A DNA stretch of 54,895 nt from Desulfobacteraceae bacterium UBA2174. GTDB lineage: Bacteria; Desulfobacterota; Desulfobacteria; Desulfobacterales; UBA2174. The notes below the pieces were generated by a model that worked only from the letters and a program-made list of their open reading frames with translations, did not search any database and was not told the DNA's origin. Position numbers and translations under genes: made by a program. Shown piece by piece: positions 1 to 6,237 of this stretch (positions are counted from its first letter, which is position 1; each line of letters begins with the position of its first letter). The DNA is taken from positions 1 through 54,895 of the forward strand of contig DCWA01000046.1 in the NCBI GenBank assembly GCA_002327445.1, written 5' to 3'.

Positions 1-97
1 TACACTTTTCATTCCCATTGACACCATCGCGGTAGAAAGATACCGCTCGTTCCAAGTCGTCAACGCAGAGGGTAATAACTGTAATGCGCGGTTTCAT
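1..97 (-). CDS. VOC (glyoxalase/bleomycin-resistance) family protein, N-terminal part, cassette-borne
   Basis: Only the first 32 codons are in the window; the rest runs off the left edge. The reading begins MKPRITVITLCVDDLERAV and continues SFYRDG, which matches the first beta-alpha unit of small vicinal-oxygen-chelate proteins (glyoxalase, fosfomycin or bleomycin resistance, uncharacterised lyase-like relatives). The ATG has a good ribosome-binding site (GAAGGAA) 8 bases upstream on the minus strand. After YRDG the sequence departs from the usual family wording, so a short or divergent version is possible. It lies in the second cassette of the array, just beyond the attC/cassette junction at 146-152, and is transcribed in the same leftward direction as cassette 1. 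Substrate is unknown. Confidence 0.6.
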   Translation of the reverse strand, partial: MKPRITVITLCVDDLERAVSFYRDGVNGNEKC

Positions 98-151
98 GGA
101 ATGGTTCCTTCGCTCTGTGAGGACATGATGGCTCGGTTGTGTGAAGCCCAA

Positions 152-201
152 CGAAAAAATCAGCCGGAGCGTAGCGATCGGCTGTATTGATTTTGTTATG
201 G
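152..201 (-). other. attC recombination site of cassette 1
   Basis: Minus-strand order: R'' box CCATAAC (201-195), an arm AAAATCA, then CAGCCG, a short loop, CGGCTG, an arm ATTTTTT, and the G of the R' core (152). The arms CAGCCG/CGGCTG pair perfectly and the outer A-rich/T-rich arms also pair, leaving unpaired bases on one strand, as in folded bottom-strand attC sites. Total length, counting the TTATGG that sits at the far cassette end, is about 56 bp, a typical short attC. The stop codon TAA of the cassette gene lies inside the R'' box. Confidence 0.75.
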
Positions 202-936
202 TTCATTAATAATCAGTTTTTTAACTATTGCTTCAAATCTGTCAACATTCAATTTTATTTCATTATGCGTTTCCAGAATATTAGTCCCTTCTCTTTTATG
301 AGATAGTTCATTCCTATGTTTAGAGAAAACTGTTTCATAACCCTTGCTAAAAGGACTCTTAAATTGCCCCACTGTTGAATCGATACTTAAAATTGCCTCG
401 TCTACAGCTTTCTGATTATCTTCAAATTTGTGAAGCAATAAAGTATAGAGAGATATAAAACGTCCGACAGGCTCTATAATTGTAGCTGCGTCGTAAAACA
501 TTTGGATTGACGGAATATCATACTTTAACTTCATTTTCTCTTTGAGTGCCGTAACTGACGGTTCCCCCGCTGTTACGGTAGCTGTAGCAGAAATAGTTAA
601 TCTGATTCCACTACTGAATACGCTATTAAGGCTTACCAATTGATCATTGTGATAGTAGCCAATACACTCAAAATCGAAAAGCTTAACGTCAGCCGCTACA
701 GAGAATATGTACTTGAATTTTTCTGCCTCAAGGGAGGATTCATTGAATATTGCTCGCAACTGCATTTCTGACGTCGAGTATATATTCTTCCTTATCAATA
801 GTTCGTATCTGTAATTTTTTTCATCAACTTGACGTAGCAAGATGTTTTTGAATTCAGGTGTAGTGTCAAAAAAATCAATTTCTCTGAATTGAAGCCCCTC
901 AATTCTGAAGCGATATGCAATTTGGATGGATTGCAT
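196..936 (-). CDS. Cassette-encoded hypothetical protein with HEPN-like C-terminus
   Basis: This is a 246-residue protein with no confident family match. Near the C-terminus, residues 208-213 read RNELSH, followed by KREG and a helix-rich tail. The R-x4-H spacing and the wording around it resemble HEPN-domain proteins, in which these residues form an RNase or RNA-binding site; this is a motif-level inference. The preceding part (about 145-205) is helical, and the N-terminal half (1-140) looks beta-rich. The start ATG is preceded by GGAGGAAT, overlapping the R' core of the junction, so the cassette brings its own ribosome-binding site. The stop codon is inside the attC R'' box. Its AT-rich codon use contrasts with the flanking genes and supports horizontal origin. 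Confidence 0.7.
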   Translation of the reverse strand: MQSIQIAYRFRIEGLQFREIDFFDTTPEFKNILLRQVDEKNYRYELLIRKNIYSTSEMQLRAIFNESSLEAEKFKYIFSVAADVKLFDFECIGYYHNDQLVSLNSVFSSGIRLTISATATVTAGEPSVTALKEKMKLKYDIPSIQMFYDAATIIEPVGRFISLYTLLLHKFEDNQKAVDEAILSIDSTVGQFKSPFSKGYETVFSKHRNELSHKREGTNILETHNEIKLNVDRFEAIVKKLIINEP

Positions 937-944
937 TTATTCCT

Positions 945-1252
945 CCATAACAATTATTGGCCAGACGTTTCCGACTATACCCGCCAGCCAAATTCGATAC
1001 GCAACTAAAACCTTATAAATTCAGTAACTTCAACATTCCAGCCGTATCGGACTAGCCCGATCGTTCCCTGCTGACCGGTTTAGCCCGAAAATTCCGGTCC
1101 AATGATTTGGGCCGGACGGCAATACGGAGCGATAACAGGTCAAAAAAACCATTTGATATAAAAGAGTTGACTATTTTAATGTTTACATCTGCGGCGTTTA
1201 TGTTGAGATAGGCTTTAACATTTGTCAACCCGGTAAGCGCAAGGAGGTCAAC
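945..1252. other. attI and intI/cassette promoter region
   Basis: This gene-free stretch separates the first cassette from intI, where attI and the cassette promoter are expected. The recombination core is GTTATGG on the minus strand (951-945). TAGCCCGA occurs twice (1053-1060 and 1081-1088), each followed by TTCC a few bases on, which could be integrase-binding direct repeats. CCGGTCC/GGGCCGG form an inverted repeat around 1094-1116. A TTGACT -35-like element (1167-1172) lies in an AT-rich segment upstream of intI, but no convincing -10 box was found. AAGGAGG at 1241-1247 is a good ribosome-binding site for intI. The exact attI limits and the cassette promoter cannot be fixed from sequence alone. 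Confidence 0.55.
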
Positions 1253-2311
1253 ATGGACGCTTCTGCCCCAAGGCTGCTCGACCAGGTCAGAGATGCCATC
1301 CGGCGTAAACACTACTCCATCCGCACCGAGGCGACCTACTGCGACTGGATCAGACGGTATATTCTGTTTCATGGCAAGAAGCACCCCAAGGACATGGGAG
1401 CTGCGGAGATCGAGCGGTTCCTGACCCATTTGGCGGTTGCCGGCAACGTGGCGGCGTCGACCCAAAATCAGGCGCTCTGCGCTTTGGTGTTTCTTTATAA
1501 GCACGTATTGGCGATGGAAATCAATGGAAAAATCGACGCCGTACGCGCCAAGCGGCCCAAGCGGTTGCCGGTGGTGCTTTCCAAGGCCGAGGTCGACCGG
1601 TTGATGGCAAATCTTCGAGGCGTTCATTGGCTGATGGCGGGCTTGCTATACGGGGCCGGGCTACGGCTGATGGAGTGCGTGCGGTTGCGCGTCAAAGATG
1701 TTGATTTCAATCAACACCATATCATCGTGCGCGCCGGTAAGGGCGACAAGGACCGGGTGACACTGCTGCCCGAACGCCTGATCCCGGAGCTTGAAAACCA
1801 ACTTCACTACGCCAAGGGGCTGCACGAGAACGACCTTCGCCGCGGATACGGTTGCGTTTATCTTCCCAACGCCTTGGCGCGCAAATACCCGGACGCCGGC
1901 AAAAGCTGGATCTGGCAGTATGTTTTTCCCTCGGCGGCGCTCTCCAAGGACCCAAGATCGGGAGAAACCAGAAGGCATCACATCGACGAAAGCGGCCTGC
2001 AAAAAGCCGTCAAGGCCGCCGCGCAAAAGGCTGAAATACACAAACCCGTCACGCCTCATACCCTGCGGCACAGCTTCGCCACCCACCTGCTGGAAAACGG
2101 CTACGACATCCGCACCGTGCAGGAGCTGTTGGGTCACAACGACGTGAGCACGACGATGATTTACACCCATGTCTTGCAGCGCGGCCCCGCGGCGGTGCGC
2201 AGCCCCATGGACGGCGCGGCGCAGACCGCCGCCGTCGCGCCGATCCGCCTGGTGAAACCCGATTATCGTGAAAGGAGCCAAAGATGGTCTCAGAGGGCCA
2301 GGACCGCCTGA
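1253..2311 (+). CDS. intI: Integron integrase (tyrosine recombinase)
   Basis: IntI inserts and excises gene cassettes by recombining attI with folded single-stranded attC sites. The 352-residue protein has the core-binding domain (about 8-95) and the catalytic domain with the tyrosine-recombinase residues visible: Arg138 (GAGLRLM), Lys163, His269-x-x-Arg272 (HTLRH), His295 (LLGHND) and Tyr304 (IYTHV). The extra segment that separates IntI from XerC/D is present at about 186-246 (includes ENDLRRGYG, then LPNALARKYP and WQYVFPS). Length is close to known IntI (about 320-350), and no frameshift is seen, so it is probably active. It diverges from the cassettes, the canonical arrangement. The 3' end overlaps the S24 repressor gene by 28 bp. 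Confidence 0.95.
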   Translation: MDASAPRLLDQVRDAIRRKHYSIRTEATYCDWIRRYILFHGKKHPKDMGAAEIERFLTHLAVAGNVAASTQNQALCALVFLYKHVLAMEINGKIDAVRAKRPKRLPVVLSKAEVDRLMANLRGVHWLMAGLLYGAGLRLMECVRLRVKDVDFNQHHIIVRAGKGDKDRVTLLPERLIPELENQLHYAKGLHENDLRRGYGCVYLPNALARKYPDAGKSWIWQYVFPSAALSKDPRSGETRRHHIDESGLQKAVKAAAQKAEIHKPVTPHTLRHSFATHLLENGYDIRTVQELLGHNDVSTTMIYTHVLQRGPAAVRSPMDGAAQTAAVAPIRLVKPDYRERSQRWSQRARTA

Positions 2312-2934
2312 ATTTCGACGCCTTCATGCGCCGAGTGAAAAAGGGGGCCCGCATCCAATCGCAGAACCAGCTCGCCGGTGCTTTGGGCATTCATCGTTCG
2401 GCGGTGACCCAGGCCAAGCGGCGCGATTCGGTGCCGCGCCAGTGGGCCTATCGCATCGCCGAGGCGTTCGAGCTCGATGCCCATTGGCTGCTCACCGGCC
2501 AGTCGGACCCGGTGGCTCTGGCAGAGGATGAACTGGTCTGGGTGCCCTGGGTGGAGGCCCGGCTCAGCGCCGGGGGAGGATCCTTTGAGACCGGCAGTGA
2601 CCCTAAGGGTGCCTTCCCGTTTCGGCGCGAGGAGCTCCAGGGGCTCGGGCCGGGCGCCTCCATGGTGATGATGCAGGTCAGCGGGGACAGTATGGAACCG
2701 GGGATTCGGGCCGGGGATACGGTGATGATCGACCGCTCCCGGACGGCCGTGGTGGCCGGCGGGATCTACGCCGTGGGCATCGACGACACCATCATGGTCA
2801 AAAGACTGGAAAAGCGCCCCGGCCAACTGGCGCTCATCAGCGACAACCGGGCTTATGAGACGATCCTCATCGATGCGGGCGCCGCCGCGGTGCGTATCCT
2901 GGGCCGGGTGGTCCAGCTCCAGCGGCGGATCTGA
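2284..2934 (+). CDS. CI/LexA-like S24-family transcriptional repressor
   Basis: This is a 216-residue regulator with an N-terminal helix-turn-helix of the phage CI type (about 10-70; LAGALGIHRSAVTQAK carries the recognition region) and a C-terminal S24 peptidase fold (about 85-216). The catalytic dyad is visible: Ser136 in QVSGDSMEPG and Lys173 in IMVKRLEK. An Ala-Gly pair at 96-97 (LSAGGG) is in the right place for RecA-stimulated self-cleavage. The ATG has GAAAGGAG 5-12 bases upstream, inside the end of intI, so the two genes are probably one transcript with coupled translation. By family logic it could link integrase expression to DNA damage. A prophage-derived repressor is the alternative, but no phage genes lie nearby. 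Confidence 0.88.
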   Translation: MVSEGQDRLNFDAFMRRVKKGARIQSQNQLAGALGIHRSAVTQAKRRDSVPRQWAYRIAEAFELDAHWLLTGQSDPVALAEDELVWVPWVEARLSAGGGSFETGSDPKGAFPFRREELQGLGPGASMVMMQVSGDSMEPGIRAGDTVMIDRSRTAVVAGGIYAVGIDDTIMVKRLEKRPGQLALISDNRAYETILIDAGAAAVRILGRVVQLQRRI

Positions 2935-2950
2935 GGGCTTTTACCGTGAA

Positions 2951-3000
2951 AATACACCCCCCTCACCCTGACCCTCTCCCCCCACCGGGTGGAGAGGGGA
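2951..3000. repeat. CCCTCACCCTGACCC-type repeat with hairpin
   Basis: CCCCCCTCACCCTGACCCTCTCCC followed by a GGAGAGGG arm forms an 8-bp stem (2972-2979 with 2991-2998). This wording is a widespread intergenic repeat in GC-rich proteobacterial genomes. It begins shortly after the repressor stop codon and might end that transcript, but there is no T-run. Confidence 0.5.
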
Positions 3001-3043
3001 TGATTTTCATGAGTGGGGGTGACCAAATCCCGGTCATGATGGT

Positions 3044-3124
3044 TTGGACATCGACGTCCTGATCCGGGAAATGAACGCCTCCATCGAAAACTCCCGGCGG
3101 TTTATCGCCGAGATCCATGCGTAA
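3044..3124 (+). CDS. Small ORF or C-terminal gene remnant
   Basis: A 26-codon reading from a TTG (LDIDVLIREMNASIENSRRF then IAEIHA, stop at 3122-3124) looks like real amphipathic helical coding sequence but has no ribosome-binding site. An in-frame stop lies just upstream. It could be the tail of a gene truncated when the repeat or integron end rearranged. No function can be assigned. Confidence 0.25.
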   Translation: MDIDVLIREMNASIENSRRFIAEIHA

Positions 3125-3158
3125 AGGCGCCGCAAGAAGCAAAGGCCGACGCGGGTCT

Positions 3159-3548
3159 TCAGGATCCGGCCGTCCATCGGCGAAAATAGAGGATGGCCTC
3201 GGCCTTGCTCATTTTTCCGCCGGCAACGGCCAGCACCATGTCGGCAAAATCGTCTTGCGGGGCTTTGAAGTCGCAACCGTTGAGGACCAGAAACACCAGG
3301 GCGGTTACCGCGCCGACCCGCTTGTTGCCGTCCATGAAAGGGTGGTTTTTGACGATGTGGAACAGGTACGCGGCGGCCATTTCGCAGATGTCGGTATGCA
3401 GAAACGCACCGGCGTAAGTGGCCGGAGGCATGCCGAGGGCGGATTTGAGCAAATTGATGTCCCGGATGCCCGAGGACCCGCCGTAGCGGGCGATTTGGTC
3501 CTGGTGGATTTCCAACACCTCGGAGAGACTGAGAAAAAGGGGCGTCAT
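3159..3548 (-). CDS. doc: Doc-type (Fic-fold) toxin, death-on-curing family
   Basis: Doc toxins use a Fic fold to phosphorylate elongation factor Tu and stop translation. The 129-residue protein has the full Fic/Doc motif HPFMDGNKR at residues 69-77, plus the family opening (EVLEIHQDQIARYGG) and the downstream helix FLVLNG. Length matches Doc (about 126). The ATG starts only 3 bases after the antitoxin stop codon, so the two are cotranscribed and probably coupled. Doc normally pairs with Phd; here the partner is an AbrB/MazE-fold protein, a combination also found in other genomes. All motif residues are present, so it is presumably functional. Confidence 0.9.
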   Translation of the reverse strand: MTPLFLSLSEVLEIHQDQIARYGGSSGIRDINLLKSALGMPPATYAGAFLHTDICEMAAAYLFHIVKNHPFMDGNKRVGAVTALVFLVLNGCDFKAPQDDFADMVLAVAGGKMSKAEAILYFRRWTAGS

Positions 3549-3551
3549 CGT

Positions 3552-3779
3552 TTACTGGGCAAGTTTTTTCAGGCTCTTCGGATAACGTCGATTGACTTCC
3601 TCCAAGGCCGCCTTGAAAGCCTCGCGGCGGATGGTGTCCTTGATCGGCGCCAGAATCAACACCTGCCCGTCGGTGCTCACTTCGAAAGGGGTGTCGGCGT
3701 CGGCGCCCAGCAGCTCCAAGATCGGCTTTTCGATGACCAGCGCCAGACTGTTGCCGTGTTTGGTGAGAGACTTGATCAT
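3552..3779 (-). CDS. AbrB/MazE/SpoVT-fold antitoxin
   Basis: This 75-residue protein opens MIKSLTKHGNSLALVIEKPI, the swapped-hairpin DNA-binding signature of AbrB/MazE proteins, and then has LLGADADTPFEVSTDGQVLI. The C-terminal part (about 50-75) is helical and charged, the part expected to wrap the toxin. It precedes the Doc gene by 3 bp. Antitoxins of this class normally repress their own operon; the upstream region contains a tandem GAATCAT repeat (3792-3805) that could be the operator. Confidence 0.88.
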   Translation of the reverse strand: MIKSLTKHGNSLALVIEKPILELLGADADTPFEVSTDGQVLILAPIKDTIRREAFKAALEEVNRRYPKSLKKLAQ

Positions 3780-3791
3780 GGTCTGCTTCCG

Positions 3792-3805
3792 GAATCATGA
3801 ATCAT
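3792..3805. promoter_or_regulatory. Candidate operator of the AbrB-Doc operon
   Basis: GAATCATGAATCAT, two adjacent 7-bp direct repeats, ends 13 bp upstream of the antitoxin start codon. Position and symmetry fit autoregulation by an AbrB/MazE dimer; this is inference. Confidence 0.35.
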
Positions 3806-3882
3806 GGGGTTATCATTTTGTATGAACAAATGTACGACGAAAGCGCCATGCCGTCAACGACTGTTCCAACCAGAGAGACATT

Positions 3883-4506
3883 CTATTTCGCCCTGATCCG
3901 ATCCAGGGTCCAGTCCACCAGCTGCCGGCTCAGATCGTCGGCGGCCCGGCCGAAGGCTTCCACCACGGCGTCCACGCTCTCGCCGGCGCTCGGTTCGCGT
4001 ACCTCGAAGCGGTGGGTGGCCAGGACCCGCTGGCGTCCGCTGTCGATGAGCCGCACGTCGAGGTGGATCACCGCCCGGGGCCTGCCCTGGACGTATTCGC
4101 TGTGAAAGGCGCCCAGGTCGCTGACCAGGTCGAAATCGGCGCCGACGCGATCCCCTTCGTCCACCACGGCGGCCAGACGGTTGTCCTGGCGGAACGCTTC
4201 CACCAGCCGGTCATGCAGCAACGCCGGTGCATTGTCGCTCCAGCGCGCTCCTTGGTAGGTGCTGAGCTGAAGCGGCTCCGGCATCACCACGATGCGCGAG
4301 CCGTAGAGAGCGCGGCTGGCCCGGGGTGTTTCGATGCGCAGCGTCAGCGGCAGGAGGGCCTGGCCGGAAGCGGGCAGGGCCGCGGCGGGCAGCACGTAGA
4401 CCTTCAGCGGCTCGCGCCGGCCGATCAGCGTGCACGAAGGGAGCGCGGCGAGCAAAACGGCGAGCAGCGCCAGGAAGAACATGGGGTGATAGAAGCGTTG
4501 GTTCAC
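3883..4506 (-). CDS. PqiC/ABC-transport auxiliary lipoprotein
   Basis: This is a 207-residue predicted outer-membrane lipoprotein with a signal peptide and lipobox (AALPSC, lipidated Cys25). The body resembles the ABC_trans_aux/PqiC family (VYVLPAA; LRIETPRAS; LYGSRIVVMPEPLQLS), which forms the periplasmic or outer-membrane end of MCE transport systems. It starts at a GTG that overlaps the MlaD stop codon (GTGA), so it is the last gene of the operon and translationally coupled. The probable role is receiving or handing over phospholipids carried by the MCE protein. Confidence 0.85.
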   Translation of the reverse strand: MNQRFYHPMFFLALLAVLLAALPSCTLIGRREPLKVYVLPAAALPASGQALLPLTLRIETPRASRALYGSRIVVMPEPLQLSTYQGARWSDNAPALLHDRLVEAFRQDNRLAAVVDEGDRVGADFDLVSDLGAFHSEYVQGRPRAVIHLDVRLIDSGRQRVLATHRFEVREPSAGESVDAVVEAFGRAADDLSRQLVDWTLDRIRAK

Positions 4507-5441
4507 GGGGTAAACTCCTGAATGGGATCTTGGCCCAAGAAAAAGGCGGCCGGATTGTCTTCGAGACGGCGGGTGATGCGGCTCAGGTTGCCGAGAATGC
4601 TTCGTAGATCGCGCATGGCCGGTCCGAACTCGGTCAACCCTCTCATCCCCCGGGAAAGGGACGCCTGGTTTTCGGCCAGGATCCCGTCGAGGCGGGCGGC
4701 GGCGTCCCCGAGCGCGCCGATGGCTTCGCCGGTGCTATCCAGGGTCTGGCGTCCCTCCCGGGACAGCAGGCGGTTGGCGTTGCGGCTCAGGCGATTCAGC
4801 TCCTGCATCAGGTTGCTGGTCTCGGTGCCGACGCGGTTGAAATTGACCACGGCCTCGACGATCTCTTCGCGCTGGTCGGCCAGGGTGGCGCTGGTCTGCT
4901 CCAGGTTGGCCAGGATGGTCGCCACGCGGCCGATATTTTCCTCCGACATCAGCACCATGGCATTGGCCAGCAGCTTGTTGAGAGTCTTGGCCATGGTTTC
5001 GCTGTCCGCCAGGAGCATGCTCAGCGGCGACGGATCGGCGACGATCAATGGCGGATTTTCGATGCTGCCCACGAGCAGCGGGCTTTCTGGCGTGCCGCCT
5101 TGTAGTTGGATGTTCATGCTGCCGGTGATATTGGCCAGCTGCAGGTTGGCCCGGGTGTTCTGGCGGATGGGGATGTCGCTGAAAACCCGGATACGGGCGC
5201 GGACCTGGCGCGGATCCTCGGGGTTGAGCCGCAGATCGACGACGTCGCCGATCTTGATGCCGCTGTAGAGCACGGCATTGCCCACGGCCAGGCCGCTCAC
5301 CGCCCGATCGAAGCCGACTTCATAGTAGGCGTATTCGCGATCTCCGCTGGACTTGTCCAGCCACAAGGCGAAGATCAGGGCGCCGGCCACCGCCAAGACG
5401 GTGAACAGGCCGATGAGGATATGGTGCGCTCGGGTTTCCAT
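4503..5441 (-). CDS. mlaD: MlaD-like MCE substrate-binding protein
   Basis: This 312-residue protein has one N-terminal transmembrane anchor (about 7-28) and an MCE domain (about 38-115; YYEVGFDRAVSGLAVGNAVL and YSGIKIGDV), then a long helical region (about 150-300) rich in hydrophobic heptads that would form the periplasmic tunnel or coiled coil. The start at METRAH was chosen because it follows the ATPase stop by one base (TGAGATG); a longer reading upstream has no support. MCE hexamers bind lipids between inner and outer membrane. The extended C-terminus is longer than in E. coli MlaD (183 residues). Confidence 0.88.
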   Translation of the reverse strand: METRAHHILIGLFTVLAVAGALIFALWLDKSSGDREYAYYEVGFDRAVSGLAVGNAVLYSGIKIGDVVDLRLNPEDPRQVRARIRVFSDIPIRQNTRANLQLANITGSMNIQLQGGTPESPLLVGSIENPPLIVADPSPLSMLLADSETMAKTLNKLLANAMVLMSEENIGRVATILANLEQTSATLADQREEIVEAVVNFNRVGTETSNLMQELNRLSRNANRLLSREGRQTLDSTGEAIGALGDAAARLDGILAENQASLSRGMRGLTEFGPAMRDLRSILGNLSRITRRLEDNPAAFFLGQDPIQEFTP

Positions 5442-5442
5442 C

Positions 5443-6237
5443 TCATGTCTCCTGCGGCAATTGGTTGGCCTGGTAGGCCGCACGGCCCCGCGGACCATGA
5501 AAATATTCTCGGATCCAGTCGTCGTCGGTGGCTTCGACCACCGCCAGACGGTCGGCCACCAGCACCCGCCGGCGGGCCAGCACCGCCACGCGGTCGCAGG
5601 TGGTATAGAGGGTGTCCAGGTCATGGGTGACCAGGAAGACGCTGAGGCCGAGGGCGTCCCTCAGGGTCATGATCAACCGGTCGAAGGCGGCGGCGCCGAT
5701 GGGATCCAGGCCGGCGGTGGGCTCGTCGAGGAACAGAATCTCCGGATCCAGGGCCAAGGCCCGGGCCAGGGCGGCCCGCTTGACCATGCCACCCGACAGC
5801 TCGGCGGGAAACTTGAGGGCCGCCTCGGGCGGCAGCCCGGTCAGGGCTAGTTTCAGCCGCGCCAGGTGTTCGGCATCATGGCGAGGGAGCCCGGTGTGCT
5901 CGATGAGGGGCAAGGCCACGTTTTCCTGGACGGTCAGGGAAGTGAACAGCGCGCCGCGCTGAAACAGGACCCCGAAGCGTCGCTCGATCTCGGAGCGCCT
6001 CGACGGCGAAAGACGATCCAACTGCTCGCCGAACACTTCCACCGTGCCTCCATTGAAGCGGTGAAGGCCGACGATGCTCCGCAGCAGCACCGATTTGCCC
6101 GTCCCGGAGCCGCCCACGACGCCAAGGATCTCACCGGGGAACAGATCCAGGTCGAGATTCTCGTGGACCGTGAGCGATCCGAAACGGTTCACCAGTCCCC
6201 GCACCCGGATCAATGGATTTTGGTCTGCGTTCACCAT
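5443..6237 (-). CDS. mlaF: MCE-system ABC transporter ATPase (MlaF-like)
   Basis: This is a 264-residue nucleotide-binding subunit. Walker A GGSGTGKS (42-49), signature LSGGM (147-151) and Walker B ILFLDE (167-172) followed by PTAGLDP are all intact. LSGGM in place of LSGGQ is typical of MlaF-type ATPases. The ATG overlaps the stop codon of the permease gene by 7 bp, so coupling is likely. It powers lipid movement by the permease and MlaD-like protein. Confidence 0.93.
   Translation of the reverse strand: MVNADQNPLIRVRGLVNRFGSLTVHENLDLDLFPGEILGVVGGSGTGKSVLLRSIVGLHRFNGGTVEVFGEQLDRLSPSRRSEIERRFGVLFQRGALFTSLTVQENVALPLIEHTGLPRHDAEHLARLKLALTGLPPEAALKFPAELSGGMVKRAALARALALDPEILFLDEPTAGLDPIGAAAFDRLIMTLRDALGLSVFLVTHDLDTLYTTCDRVAVLARRRVLVADRLAVVEATDDDWIREYFHGPRGRAAYQANQLPQET

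Larger units (their letters stand above)
152..950 (-). mobile_element. Integron gene cassette 1 (integrated)
   Basis: The cassette boundaries can be read directly. On the minus strand the attI-side junction is GTTATGG (951 to 945) and the next junction is GTTGGGC (152 to 146). Cassettes recombine between G and TT, so this cassette runs from 950 to 152 (799 bp). Its own R' box is therefore GTTATGG and its own R'' box is CCATAAC (201 to 195), which are perfectly complementary, as expected when both belong to one attC. The cassette holds one ORF filling nearly its whole length and is clearly more AT-rich than the flanking chromosome, a common sign of acquired cassettes. Confidence 0.8.

Noticed and set aside
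1116..1252. LexA/SOS box upstream of intI
   Set aside because: No CTGT-N8-ACAG-like or other recognised LexA box found; AATGTT/AACATT at 1179-1222 is too loose to claim.
2284..2934. Prophage remnant indicated by the CI-like repressor
   Set aside because: No other phage gene, att site or phage-like integrase nearby; the only recombinase is clearly IntI-type.
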